This document shows, one piece after another, positions 20,097 to 28,692 of a stretch of 64,000 nt of DNA. Where the stretch lies: contig CAZPWF010000003.1 in NCBI GenBank assembly GCA_964590725.1, positions 1 through 64,000 on the forward strand, written 5' to 3'. The first letter of the stretch is position 1. Every line of letters starts with the position of its first letter. Made by a program: the position numbers and the translations under genes. The DNA comes from CAZPWF01 sp964590725. GTDB taxonomy: Bacteria; Patescibacteriota; Saccharimonadia; Saccharimonadales; JACQNP01. Under the pieces are notes generated by a model. That model was not told the origin of the DNA, ran no database searches, and worked only from the letters and a program-made list of their open reading frames with translations.

Positions 20097-20949
20097 ATCA
20101 AAATCTGGACTAGGCAAGGGTATAGAAGCGTTAATATCATCTGACTTTGACAAGACAATACTAGATGACGGTAAAGACCGAATACAAAAATTGTTCATTA
20201 GCCAAATAACACCTATGGAAGATCAACCAAGGCAGCATTTTGATGATGTGGCGCTACTAGAATTAGCTAGTTCGATTAAACGATTCGGTATATTGCAGCC
20301 ACTTATTGTGACTAGTATTGATAATGATAATTTTGCTCTCATTGCTGGCGAACGTCGATGGCGGGCTGCTAAGCTCGCCGGGTTAAAGCAAGTTCCGGCA
20401 ATAGTACGTGATCAAAAGGATCAGGAAAAGCTAGAAATTGCTTTAATCGAAAACGTGCAGCGTGTAGATTTATCGCCTTTGGAGCAAGCGATTTCAATCG
20501 AGCGATTAAAGAGTGAGTTTAATATGAGTTATGCAGATATTGCCACAAGACTTGGCAAGGCTCATACGACGGTGCATAACATCGTTAGGCTTTTGCAATT
20601 ACCTGATGCCGCCAAGCAGGCACTTCAAAAAAGGCAGATTAGCGAGGGTCACGCTCGTGCAATTTTGTCTCTGAAAGGGGATGAAGTAAAACAACAAGCG
20701 TTATTGGATCACATAATAAAACAGGGTTGGTCTGTTCGTCAGGCTGAACAGTTTGTAACAAGCGCCAAGCAGGGAGCTAAAACGGAAAAACAAGTCAGCG
20801 AGCGTATGGCAACAGAAACGCCAGCTACTAAGACTCTGAGCGCAAAACTTCACACCAAGGTTACGGTAAAGCATACTGCGCGTGGCGGTCGTCTAGAGAT
20901 TCACTTTAAAAACGAAGAACAGCTAGGCGATATTCTTAAGAATTTATAG
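20086..20949 (+). CDS. parB: Chromosome-partitioning CTPase/DNA-binding protein ParB
   Basis: 287 residues. The N-terminal ParB/Srx domain contains the GERRWRAAKLAG box (about residues 87-98), followed by ENVQR (about 123-127) and a helix-turn-helix (about 145-190, with AHTTVHNIVRLL). It loads on parS sites, spreads as a CTP-dependent clamp and stimulates ParA. GTG start with AAGGAGG upstream inside parA. It converges with lepB, 7 bases away. Confidence 0.95.
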   Translation: MSAKSKSGLGKGIEALISSDFDKTILDDGKDRIQKLFISQITPMEDQPRQHFDDVALLELASSIKRFGILQPLIVTSIDNDNFALIAGERRWRAAKLAGLKQVPAIVRDQKDQEKLEIALIENVQRVDLSPLEQAISIERLKSEFNMSYADIATRLGKAHTTVHNIVRLLQLPDAAKQALQKRQISEGHARAILSLKGDEVKQQALLDHIIKQGWSVRQAEQFVTSAKQGAKTEKQVSERMATETPATKTLSAKLHTKVTVKHTARGGRLEIHFKNEEQLGDILKNL

Positions 20950-20956
20950 ATGGCGA

Positions 20957-21625
20957 CTAGAATTTCTGGAACTTGTTAAAAGGGAAAACTCGAAACTCTA
21001 GTTTTCCAGTGATATCGCTTGAGGATACGGTGCCAAAAGCGCGCGAATCTAGTGAATTTGATCGGTTATCTCCAGAGACAAAAACTTCTCCCTCCGGCAC
21101 AGTAATATCGACATTGCCGTTAGTTGGATAGATTGCATCTCCGTGATCTTTGCCCTCGTCAGGATTAAATCCGTTAGGGTTTTGCTCATTGTAAATTGTG
21201 TATTTACCATCAGCTACAAGAACTCTGTCTCCGGGCAGTCCGATAACACGTTTTATAAGCTGCTTGTCGCCAGTAGTGCCTCCTTCATAGATGGAGTGTT
21301 TTGTGAATATAATTATATCGTTACGATTTGGTATGTAGTTAACTTTTCGTAGGTTAGAAATGGTCTTGGGTAACTTCCAAACGATTAGCCTGTCTTTGTT
21401 TTGAAGCGTCGTATTCATACTTGGTCCGTCAACTTCGTATGACTGAAAAACAAAATTAATTAGTAATAATGCTATTAGTGGCGCAAGAATAATGATAGCA
21501 ATTGTAGAGAGAATACTTTTCCAGCTGTCATTCTTTTTTTGAGGTTCTTGAAGTGTGGCGTCAGGGACGTACTCTGGCGGTGGCGGGGCCTGGGGGGTTT
21601 GTGGTATAGTTGGTTCTTGCTGCAT
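20957..21625 (-). CDS. lepB: Signal peptidase I
   Basis: 222 residues. A Pro-rich cytoplasmic tail (1-30) is followed by one transmembrane helix (about 37-62). The catalytic Ser is in GPSMNTTL (about 72-79) and the catalytic Lys in KQLIKRVIGLPGD (about 125). Box E is GDNRSNSLDSR near 180-190. It cleaves signal peptides from Sec-exported proteins on the outer side of the membrane, and the window encodes many of these. It is divergent from the LCP gene, with 94 bp between starts. Confidence 0.95.
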   Translation of the reverse strand: MQQEPTIPQTPQAPPPPEYVPDATLQEPQKKNDSWKSILSTIAIIILAPLIALLLINFVFQSYEVDGPSMNTTLQNKDRLIVWKLPKTISNLRKVNYIPNRNDIIIFTKHSIYEGGTTGDKQLIKRVIGLPGDRVLVADGKYTIYNEQNPNGFNPDEGKDHGDAIYPTNGNVDITVPEGEVFVSGDNRSNSLDSRAFGTVSSSDITGKLEFRVFPFNKFQKF

Positions 21626-21674
21626 TATTCAGAACTAGACTATAAACTACTTTGCAGCGAACAACCACAATTTG

Positions 21675-21704
21675 TTTACGAAAGGCATCAATAAACGTTA
21701 TACT
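21675..21704 (+). promoter_or_regulatory. Promoter of the LCP gene
   Basis: TTTACG (21675-21680), 18-bp spacer, TATACT (21699-21704). Transcription would begin about 8 nt before the ATG at 21720, giving a very short leader. Confidence 0.6.
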
Positions 21705-21719
21705 TAATCTCGTATTTAT

Positions 21720-23387
21720 ATGGATAATTTTAGAAAACATAGAACAAATAAGCCGCGAAAAGGAACCCTGGATGGAATGGTAGGCGGTGCCAGTACTGGT
21801 CCTCGTAGACCAAAAGCCACTTCTACTAGCAGCATCAAATCTAAGCCTGATGAGTCAACGCCAATATCTCGGGTTGGTAATTTTAGTAGTTCCGACGGCT
21901 TCCATCCTAATAAGCAATCTCAGATTCAGAGCTCTGCCCGAACAGTCGGCAGGCAACCTCAGAGAAAAGACGACGGAACCATCGAATTACAGTTACCAGA
22001 TTCTGATGTCGCAAAACACAATAAGAAGCACCGTGCTCATCGTGGTCGCTCTATTGCAAAGCGTGGCCTAAGTATGGTTATGGTTTTTACGTTACTGTTT
22101 AGTGGGTTTGCATTTGGAAAAGCATATTTGAAGTTTGGCCAAGTTTTTAAGGGTGGTGGAAGTGCTGCTGCACTTGGTGAGAATGTTGACCCATCCAAAC
22201 TAAAGGGTGAGGGCGATGGTCGTGTAAACATATTGATGCTTGGAAAGGGTGGCCCTGGACATGAAGCTCCAGATCTGACTGATACCATTATGATTGCAAG
22301 TATAAATCCAATTCAAAAAGAGGCGGCGTTATTGAGTATACCGCGTGACTTTTATGTTAAAACTGCCGATTACGGTTCGATGAAGATTAATGCAGTCTAT
22401 GCGAATGGTAAGAACGATGTACTTAACTCGACAAATTCTAACGATCCAAATCGCGAGAAAAAGGCCGAAGAAGCCGGTCTGAAGGCTATCGAGCAGACAA
22501 TTGAGGGAACGATCGGCATACCGATTCATTATCACGCTATGGTGGATTTTACTGGGTTTGAAAAAGCTATTGATACTGTTGACGGAGTTGACGTTAATGC
22601 GCCAAGCGAAGTTACGGAAAGTATGTGGATCAAGGGAAGAAATTATAGATTAAATGTACAGCCTGGTGTATCGCATTTTGATGGGTTCCGAGCACTAGCA
22701 TATGCAAGATCTCGTTACACTAGCCCTCGCGGAGATTTCGATCGATCAGAACGACAGCGTTTGATCTTGGTGGGGCTAAAAGATATGATTTTAACTTTAG
22801 GAACTTTAGCTAACCCGCTGAAAGTCAATCAGTTGCTTGGGGATTTTGGTGATCATGTCGAGACAAACTTATCTGTTGATGAAATGATGCGTTTGTACGA
22901 AATAGGAAAAGATATTGATAGTAGCAAAATTAGTTCGGTTGGCTTGGCAGATCCACCAAATAACTATGTTGTTACATCAATGATCGGCGGCCAGTCAGTA
23001 GTTATTCCAAAGGCCGGAATCGGAAACTACAAAGAAATTCAAAATTTTGTCCGCAACAAGCTAAAGGACGGTTATCTGGCAGATGAAAATGCCACCGTGA
23101 TGGTGCTTAATGGAACATATACACCTGGCTTGGCCGGTCGAACTGCCGAAGAATTACAATCTTATGGCTACAACATGATGCCAGCGGCAGATGCGCCAAC
23201 AAAGGGATACCAAGATACGGTAATAGTCGATCTGCGCAACGGCGAGAAGAAATACACCAAACGATATTTAGAGCAGAGATTTGGAGTTACTACAGTGCCA
23301 AACTTGCCAGACAGTACGATTAATCCAGGAACTGCTGACTTTGTAATAATAATTGGACAAAATGAAGTCAGTCGTCTCGAGAATTAA
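21720..23387 (+). CDS. LytR-CpsA-Psr (LCP) family cell-wall glycopolymer ligase
   Basis: 555 residues. A long basic cytoplasmic N-terminus (1-110) precedes one transmembrane helix (about 115-135). The LCP catalytic domain (about 160-345) starts with RVNILMLGKGG and contains DTIMIASI, SIPRDFYV and YARSRYTSPRGDFDRSERQ. A LytR_C-type domain (about 455-550) follows. LCP enzymes transfer undecaprenyl-linked glycopolymers to peptidoglycan outside the membrane; UppS in this window makes the lipid carrier. The 3' end overlaps the start of the next gene by 26 bases. Confidence 0.9.
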   Translation: MDNFRKHRTNKPRKGTLDGMVGGASTGPRRPKATSTSSIKSKPDESTPISRVGNFSSSDGFHPNKQSQIQSSARTVGRQPQRKDDGTIELQLPDSDVAKHNKKHRAHRGRSIAKRGLSMVMVFTLLFSGFAFGKAYLKFGQVFKGGGSAAALGENVDPSKLKGEGDGRVNILMLGKGGPGHEAPDLTDTIMIASINPIQKEAALLSIPRDFYVKTADYGSMKINAVYANGKNDVLNSTNSNDPNREKKAEEAGLKAIEQTIEGTIGIPIHYHAMVDFTGFEKAIDTVDGVDVNAPSEVTESMWIKGRNYRLNVQPGVSHFDGFRALAYARSRYTSPRGDFDRSERQRLILVGLKDMILTLGTLANPLKVNQLLGDFGDHVETNLSVDEMMRLYEIGKDIDSSKISSVGLADPPNNYVVTSMIGGQSVVIPKAGIGNYKEIQNFVRNKLKDGYLADENATVMVLNGTYTPGLAGRTAEELQSYGYNMMPAADAPTKGYQDTVIVDLRNGEKKYTKRYLEQRFGVTTVPNLPDSTINPGTADFVIIIGQNEVSRLEN

Positions 23388-24111
23388 GCCAAAGGGCGGC
23401 TTCTCACACATATTTCATATACTATTGACTCTATTGCTGCCGATATCCATGTTTGTGCTGGTTCGTATTAATCTGGTGCCAATTGCTGCTGCGCTCATAC
23501 TCATGAGTAAATGGCGTATGTTTGCAGTTCGTCCCAGGTATTGGCCAGCGAACATTAGGGCAAATGCTGTTGATTTGATCATAGGTTTTTCGTTGCTTGT
23601 GTTTATGTCGAATACGACCGCTATGTCTTGGCAGTTGGCTTGGGCGTTGGTATATAGCATCTGGCTTATTTACATCAAACCCGGCTCTAGTGTATGGAAA
23701 GTTACATTACAAGCTGGGCTAGGCCAATTGTTTGGGCTTATGGCTGTATATATGGCTTGGGGTAGTGCTCAAAGCATTGTGCTTGTTATTGCGACTTGGG
23801 TAGTTTGTTATGTTTCGGCAAGACATTTCTTTACGGCATTTGATGAGGAGCGTTCGGCGCTGCTTTCACATTTATGGGGATATTTTGGTGCTGCCACTGC
23901 GTGGGTGTTGGCACACTGGCTTCTTTACTATGGATTGCTATCTCAGGTAACGCTTATTTTGAGTGTGATTGGCTTTGGTTTAGCGGCGCTTTATTATCTT
24001 GATCAAACAGATCGTTTATCGCCATTGCTCAGAAGGCAATTTGTATTTATTATGATAGCGATAGTGGTAGTGGTTTTGATTTTCTCTGATTGGGGAGACA
24101 AGGCCATCTAA
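23362..24111 (+). CDS. Polytopic membrane protein of unknown function
   Basis: 249 residues with about 7-8 hydrophobic helices from residue 12 to 245. The ATG at 23362 was chosen over the in-frame TTG at 23353. It overlaps the LCP gene, so it is probably cotranscribed and coupled. No motif was recognised. The context (LCP upstream, HtrA downstream) points to envelope function. Confidence 0.75.
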   Translation: MKSVVSRIKPKGGFSHIFHILLTLLLPISMFVLVRINLVPIAAALILMSKWRMFAVRPRYWPANIRANAVDLIIGFSLLVFMSNTTAMSWQLAWALVYSIWLIYIKPGSSVWKVTLQAGLGQLFGLMAVYMAWGSAQSIVLVIATWVVCYVSARHFFTAFDEERSALLSHLWGYFGAATAWVLAHWLLYYGLLSQVTLILSVIGFGLAALYYLDQTDRLSPLLRRQFVFIMIAIVVVVLIFSDWGDKAI

Positions 24112-24157
24112 GCTTATTCTCAGCAAAAAACACTGTAATAATGTGCGAGGAGAAAGA

Positions 24158-25405
24158 ATGCAAGAAACTAAAGAACCAAAAGAGTCTGAATTAACGGATC
24201 CAAAAATGGATACAGATAAGCAGGTCGACAAGCCCAAGGAAGTAGCCAGCAAGAAACCAAACAAAACTGCCCAAATTCTTGGTGTAGTGTTGGTAGTGAT
24301 TTCTATTGGTTTTATGGGCGGCTGGCTTGGAGCCGGTAGTCGTAGTTATCAGCAAAAAATAGACGGCACTATTGAACCGGGCAAAACAACTGTTGTTGCC
24401 GAGAGTGATCTTATTAGTAATTTAGCCAAAGAAGTTGGACCTAGTGTCGTGTCGGTAAATGTAAAAACTCAACGCAATGTTACTAATGTTTTTGGTTCTC
24501 AAAATGCATATCAAGAAGAAGGTGCTGGCACCGGATTTATTATTAGCAAAGAGGGTCTAGTGGCTACAAATCGCCATGTTGTGCCTCGTGGCACCAAAAA
24601 TGTTTCGGTAACTTTATCCGACGGAACTGAATTAACAGAAGTCGAGGTTGTTGGCAGAACGCTTGATAGCGATCCATTGGACGTGGCATTTTTGAAGATT
24701 AAGGATGCCAAGGGCAAGGAACTCAAGCCAGCCAAAATAGGCGACTCAGCTAAAATGCGTGTTGGTGATAAGGTTATTGCGATTGGCAATGCGTTAGGAC
24801 AATTTCAAAACACTGTAACTAGCGGAATAATTTCTGGCTATGGTCGTCAAATCCAAGCCTATGATGGCGACGGAACTGGCGGTGAGACGTTACAAAATCT
24901 ATTTCAGACAGATGCAGCTATAAATCAAGGCAACTCCGGTGGTCCACTAGTAAATATGAATGGTGAAGTAATTGGAATCAATACTGCGGTTGCTGGGGGT
25001 GGGGCTGAAAATATTGGATTCTCTATTCCTGTAAACGACGTAAGCGGCATGATTAAGGGTGTTCTGGAAAAGGGAAAACTCGAGAGGCCTTATCTTGGTA
25101 TACGCTACCTTGAACTAACAGATGACTATGCAAACCAGTTAGGTATAGACCAAAAACGTGGTGCATACATCATGCCGAGTACTAATGGGCAGGCTGCTAT
25201 CTTACCGGGCAGCCCAGCAGAAAAGGCTGGTCTAAAGGAAAAAGACGTTATTGTTAAGGTCGGATCAGATACGGTTGATGAAAATAACAGCCTAACTTCT
25301 TTACTGCAAAAGCGCGCGGTCGGCGAATCAGTAGATCTAACAATAATTCGTGACGGTCAAGAACAGAAAATCAAAGCTACCTTGGAAGCCGCTCCTCAGA
25401 ACTAA
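24158..25405 (+). CDS. htrA: HtrA/DegP-type trypsin-like serine protease with PDZ domain
   Basis: 415 residues from the ATG at 24158, which has a strong GAGGAGAAAG ribosome site. A hydrophilic N-terminus and a transmembrane anchor (about 37-59) precede the protease domain with the full triad: His in TNRHVV, Asp in DVAFLKI, Ser in NQGNSGGPL. A PDZ domain is C-terminal (about 310-405). It degrades or refolds damaged exported proteins. The last 13 codons plus flanking bases are duplicated, with mostly synonymous changes, at 26921-26965. Confidence 0.93.
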   Translation: MQETKEPKESELTDPKMDTDKQVDKPKEVASKKPNKTAQILGVVLVVISIGFMGGWLGAGSRSYQQKIDGTIEPGKTTVVAESDLISNLAKEVGPSVVSVNVKTQRNVTNVFGSQNAYQEEGAGTGFIISKEGLVATNRHVVPRGTKNVSVTLSDGTELTEVEVVGRTLDSDPLDVAFLKIKDAKGKELKPAKIGDSAKMRVGDKVIAIGNALGQFQNTVTSGIISGYGRQIQAYDGDGTGGETLQNLFQTDAAINQGNSGGPLVNMNGEVIGINTAVAGGGAENIGFSIPVNDVSGMIKGVLEKGKLERPYLGIRYLELTDDYANQLGIDQKRGAYIMPSTNGQAAILPGSPAEKAGLKEKDVIVKVGSDTVDENNSLTSLLQKRAVGESVDLTIIRDGQEQKIKATLEAAPQN

Positions 25406-25406
25406 C
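25362..25406 (+). repeat. Direct repeat, left copy (htrA 3' end)
   Basis: 45 bp that match 26921-26965 at 40 of 45 positions. This copy is the real end of htrA (QKIKATLEAAPQN stop). Confidence 0.85.
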
Positions 25407-25995
25407 CAGCGTTTGAGATTGCAAGTTCACCACTTTTAGCTCTGATCTTCATAATACGTTTTTCAAGGACTTCTTGAACGCGCAGTATGTCTGGCGAAAA
25501 TAGTCTATCTCGAATAGTGGTGTAGGGTGCAGATATTTCCCATTGTCCTTGTCTCTCGAACCCAATTCGCTCAGCTATTCTTGCCATAGCATCGTTAGTA
25601 CTACCAGCTAAACGATCCGGAGGTTCAATGAAACCCGCCTCGGCAAGTATTGCGAAATCTTGAAATGCAATCAATCCTCGCAAGGCAATTGTTGTAGACT
25701 CTCCTCGCTGTGGCAATGTAGCGCCTCGGTTTTTCTCAGTCCTAGGAAGGTAATCAACTTTGCTGGTTGTTGTGCCGTAATCGTCGGTGTTTGGTTTGTG
25801 TATGAATAGTCGACTCTCATTGAATGATGTTGGCTTGAAGCCAGTCAAGGTAGACTTCTCTAAACATTCAAGTGCCGTATTGTTTAGTGTAGACAACCTA
25901 TCAGAACTTACTTCTATTCCGAGAGCTTCAATGGTCTCTGTCAACTTAGTAGAAGGATCATTAATTTCTGCGTTAATTGTTTTTGTTTCGGACAT
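25402..25995 (-). CDS. Unknown protein of the htrA-flanked insert
   Basis: 197 residues from the ATG at 25995, which has AAAGG upstream and a TATAAT-like box at about 26012-26022 on the minus strand. The in-frame ATG at 26067 would add 24 residues that lie across the promoter and is rejected. No domain was recognised. The C-terminus is helical and basic (LRVQEVLEKRIMKIRAK). It is divergent from the metalloprotein gene, as in many regulator-effector pairs, but no helix-turn-helix is evident. The gene overlaps the htrA stop by 4 bases. Confidence 0.7.
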   Translation of the reverse strand: MSETKTINAEINDPSTKLTETIEALGIEVSSDRLSTLNNTALECLEKSTLTGFKPTSFNESRLFIHKPNTDDYGTTTSKVDYLPRTEKNRGATLPQRGESTTIALRGLIAFQDFAILAEAGFIEPPDRLAGSTNDAMARIAERIGFERQGQWEISAPYTTIRDRLFSPDILRVQEVLEKRIMKIRAKSGELAISNAG

Positions 25996-26053
25996 TTTAT
26001 TGATTACCTTTGGATTATAATAACATAAACATACACTATAATCAATATATAAT

Positions 26054-26082
26054 TTGAAAAAGACCAAATATTGTGATATACT
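26054..26082 (+). promoter_or_regulatory. Consensus promoter of the HExxH gene
   Basis: TTGAAA (26054-26059), 17-bp spacer, TATACT (26077-26082). It lies in a very AT-rich divergent region (25996-26108). Confidence 0.75.
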
Positions 26083-26108
26083 ATAAATACTAAAGTAAAA
26101 AAATAAAA

Positions 26109-26870
26109 ATGTCAGAAATAGATCCTTTTAATCAGCCCAGCCCAGAAGCAATTCGTCGCCACGAACAGTATGACGCTAATGTAGAAATGCTTGAGACTGC
26201 TGAGCTTGGCGTTGTTTTGGAGCGTGCTTATAGGGAAGCGGTAAAAGTTGACCCCAGGTTAGGTGATATCGAAGTTATTCCTCTTGATCAAGAAAGCCAC
26301 AAGGCAGCTTTTGCTAGACCTTCTTGGCATCCTGAAGCAAACGGTAAAAGTTCGATTCATATTAGACTAGATAATCTGGACGAAACTTTAGATCGCTACC
26401 AAGGATACATGGATCAAATACCTGGTGTGCGCGAAATATTCGGTGAACAGCTTGGTGTCGAACCGCAGCTAGTAACCCCTCAATTATTATATGTACAGTC
26501 TGTATTGCACGAAATGGGGCATCTGACAGAATATATGGATTACGAAGACAATCCGGGTGAGTTGGTTAAACGTAACAAACAAGAAAAAGCAGCGCTTCCT
26601 ATAGGTAATGCAACTGTGTCTGCAATATTGGATCCCAGTACCCCAGCCAGAAAATTTGTTGATGACAGGTGGGGGGACATTAGCCAGAAACTCCAAGTTG
26701 GCTCAATTGACGAGCTTGCAGAGATGCAACACGCTGCCTACCGATCCACGACATCAGAGAAGATTGCAGATGATTTTGCAGCTGAAGTGCTACAAAGTAA
26801 TCAAATGTTGAAAGATGAATTGGTAATGGGTAATGTCGAGGATATAAAAAATTATCCATATGCTGCGTAA
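26109..26870 (+). CDS. Putative zinc metallopeptidase (HExxH)
   Basis: 253 residues, with no signal peptide or membrane segment, so probably cytoplasmic. The zincin motif HEMGH is at 134-138 in a helix (LYVQSVLHEMGHLTEY). About 80 residues later, SEKIADDFAAEVL (216-228) offers acidic residues that could be the third zinc ligand, as in gluzincins and ImmA-like peptidases. The family could not be named. The leader is about 20 nt long and has no Shine-Dalgarno sequence. It belongs to the insert between the two htrA-end copies. Confidence 0.7.
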   Translation: MSEIDPFNQPSPEAIRRHEQYDANVEMLETAELGVVLERAYREAVKVDPRLGDIEVIPLDQESHKAAFARPSWHPEANGKSSIHIRLDNLDETLDRYQGYMDQIPGVREIFGEQLGVEPQLVTPQLLYVQSVLHEMGHLTEYMDYEDNPGELVKRNKQEKAALPIGNATVSAILDPSTPARKFVDDRWGDISQKLQVGSIDELAEMQHAAYRSTTSEKIADDFAAEVLQSNQMLKDELVMGNVEDIKNYPYAA

Positions 26871-26920
26871 TATATACTTACGGAAGTAGTAAGCGGGCCA
26901 CTACATTGCGAATATTAAAT

Positions 26921-26965
26921 AACAGAAAATCAAAGCCACGCTGGAAGCTGCTTCTCAGAACTAAC
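26921..26965 (+). repeat. Direct repeat, right copy (relic of an htrA 3' end)
   Basis: Translates in frame as QKIKATLEAASQN stop, against QKIKATLEAAPQN in the live gene. Four of the five differences are synonymous, so this is a coding relic of an htrA allele rather than a chance match. It lies in the 146-bp gap 26871-27016. Confidence 0.85.
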
Positions 26966-27004
26966 GAAAAGTTAATAGCTTGTGGTTATCGTTGTTTAAT
27001 CTGG

Positions 27005-27010
27005 TAGAAT
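27005..27010 (+). promoter_or_regulatory. -10 box of a leaderless gene
   Basis: TAGAAT ends 6 nt before the GTG start at 27017, so transcription should begin at the start codon. Confidence 0.5.
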
Positions 27011-27016
27011 CATTTT

Positions 27017-27292
27017 GTGTCAGATTTAATTGAAAAAATATTCCCGGCAGAACAATGTTTGTCAGATGAAGTCATTGCACTTGCAGAGAATTTGACGGAA
27101 ATTTGCTTAGTCGACTTTTTTAGGATCCATGGCCCAGCCTATTATGGATACGGGTTGGGTTCTCAGACGTATACCGAGTCGCCGTTCACCCTTACATACA
27201 GTGATGTTCAAGTACAAGGAATTAACTATGAAGCATTGGGTAGTTTTAGTATTGAGATGGCTGAGTTACGTCAAAAACTATTAGAAAAGTAG
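27017..27292 (+). CDS. Small unknown protein
   Basis: 91 residues with a GTG start and no Shine-Dalgarno sequence. It has an acidic helical N-terminus, an aromatic Gly-rich middle (AYYGYGLGSQTY) and a helical C-terminus. No family was recognised. It converges with prmC and overlaps its 3' end by 12 bases. Confidence 0.6.
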   Translation: MSDLIEKIFPAEQCLSDEVIALAENLTEICLVDFFRIHGPAYYGYGLGSQTYTESPFTLTYSDVQVQGINYEALGSFSIEMAELRQKLLEK

Positions 27293-28099
27293 TGCGAATA
27301 GTTGGATAAAATCGTCTTCTTGTTGTTGATGATAGCCTGACTTTTTAGCGATTGCAGCTAAATCTATTTGCTGGTTGGGTAGGGATTCGGTAATAATATA
27401 TGTTGGCTTATTGTGAAGAGTGTCAATTTGCGTAAACATATTTCGGTAAAGGTCCAATCCGTCTTTGCCGCCGAAAATAGCATGGGTAGGTTCGAACATT
27501 GCCGCTTTGTTTACAGTATGACCATCGGGAACGTAAGGCAGGTTAGCAATGACGACCCAATTAACTTTGATCTCCTCCAAAAATGGTTCGAGTAGGTTAC
27601 CTTGGCGAAAATCTATACTAACATTGTGTTTTTCTGCATTAGCTTTGGCCGTACGGATACATTTTTCATCAATGTCAGTTCCAATGACTTGAATTTGAGT
27701 AAATTCAAGCTTAGCAGTTATTGCTATCGCACCAGAACCAGTTCCGGCGTCAATCGCTGTTTCTATTGAAGATAGGTCGAGAGTCTTTAGTAGTTCGATC
27801 ATAGTCTCAGTCTCTGGGCGGGGCTCTAGTGTGTGTTTATTGATTATGAATTCTCGACCATAAAACTCACTTTTACCACGAATGTAGGCAAGGGGTTCGT
27901 GATCGCATCTTCGTTTAATTTGTTCATTGAGTATCTCCAGGGTTGGTCCTTGGATTGTATATTCTGGGTGTGCAAGCAACCAGGCACGATCTTTACCTGT
28001 AGCATCTTCCAATAGGACCAGTGCGTCTAGCCTCGCTGTTGATATATAATTTGTTTCTAATATGTCTGTAGATTGCTGGAGAAAATCAGAAAGAGTCAT
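27281..28099 (-). CDS. prmC: Release factor glutamine methyltransferase
   Basis: 272 residues, normal length. The helical N-terminal domain (1-75) binds the release factor. The SAM site is DAGTGSGAIAI (about 116-126). The catalytic box is NLPY where most members have NPPY. It methylates the Gln of the GGQ motif in RF1 and RF2; both factors are encoded in this window. A TATACT box on the minus strand (28107-28112) ends 7 nt before the ATG, so the mRNA is probably leaderless. Confidence 0.92.
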   Translation of the reverse strand: MTLSDFLQQSTDILETNYISTARLDALVLLEDATGKDRAWLLAHPEYTIQGPTLEILNEQIKRRCDHEPLAYIRGKSEFYGREFIINKHTLEPRPETETMIELLKTLDLSSIETAIDAGTGSGAIAITAKLEFTQIQVIGTDIDEKCIRTAKANAEKHNVSIDFRQGNLLEPFLEEIKVNWVVIANLPYVPDGHTVNKAAMFEPTHAIFGGKDGLDLYRNMFTQIDTLHNKPTYIITESLPNQQIDLAAIAKKSGYHQQQEDDFIQLFALLF

Positions 28100-28135
28100 T
28101 GTGTAGAGTATAACATCTTAGAGTGTTACACATAA

Positions 28136-28164
28136 TTGACAAAATAGCATAAGCATGCTAGTAT
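28136..28164 (+). promoter_or_regulatory. Promoter of the 28216 gene
   Basis: TTGACA (28136-28141), 17-bp spacer, TAGTAT (28159-28164). Confidence 0.65.
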
Positions 28165-28215
28165 ACGTTCGTAATGTATCAATAAAATATACAAAAATAT
28201 AAAAGGAAATTAACA

Positions 28216-28683
28216 ATGAACGATCAAATGCCAATTCCAAAACCTGACGGACAAGATGAATTATATAGACAACCGGCTGTAATTACCCCAGGAGAAGTCA
28301 CGGTTGGTCAGCACTATTTTGAAGAAAATAGAGATGAAGTAAATAAACCAAAACCTCAGTCATCTGAAGCAGGAGATAAGCCACCCGATGAGCCAAATGA
28401 TAAGAATGAATACAATTTAGCATATTCATCTAAAGGGATAGACAAGCAGAATTTATTAACCCCAGATGTGCTTAAGGTGCCCGAAATGCAAAATCTCGGA
28501 AATGTCGGAATAGAAGCGTTTGTAGATGTTAAGACATTTAAACCCCAGATATCTGAAGAAGTTAAGGTACCAAAGGATGACTTACATGTATCTGAGGATC
28601 TGGCAGAAATTCTCGGTATCGGAGCTTCTGATAATGGGATGAAAGATGACGGCGCTAAAGAAAAATTGCCCCCTAAACAGTAA
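28216..28683 (+). CDS. Unknown acidic, largely disordered protein
   Basis: 155 residues rich in Pro, Glu, Asp and Lys, with no hydrophobic segment and no recognised domain. It has a good AAGGAAA ribosome site and a consensus-like promoter, so it is probably well expressed. It converges with prfA, 9 bases away. Confidence 0.65.
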   Translation: MNDQMPIPKPDGQDELYRQPAVITPGEVTVGQHYFEENRDEVNKPKPQSSEAGDKPPDEPNDKNEYNLAYSSKGIDKQNLLTPDVLKVPEMQNLGNVGIEAFVDVKTFKPQISEEVKVPKDDLHVSEDLAEILGIGASDNGMKDDGAKEKLPPKQ

Positions 28684-28692
28684 GCTAATAAT

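Noticed and set aside
25996..26067. Longer start (26067) for the 25402-25995 gene
   Set aside because: The added residues lie over the divergent promoters, and the ATG at 25995 has a better ribosome site.
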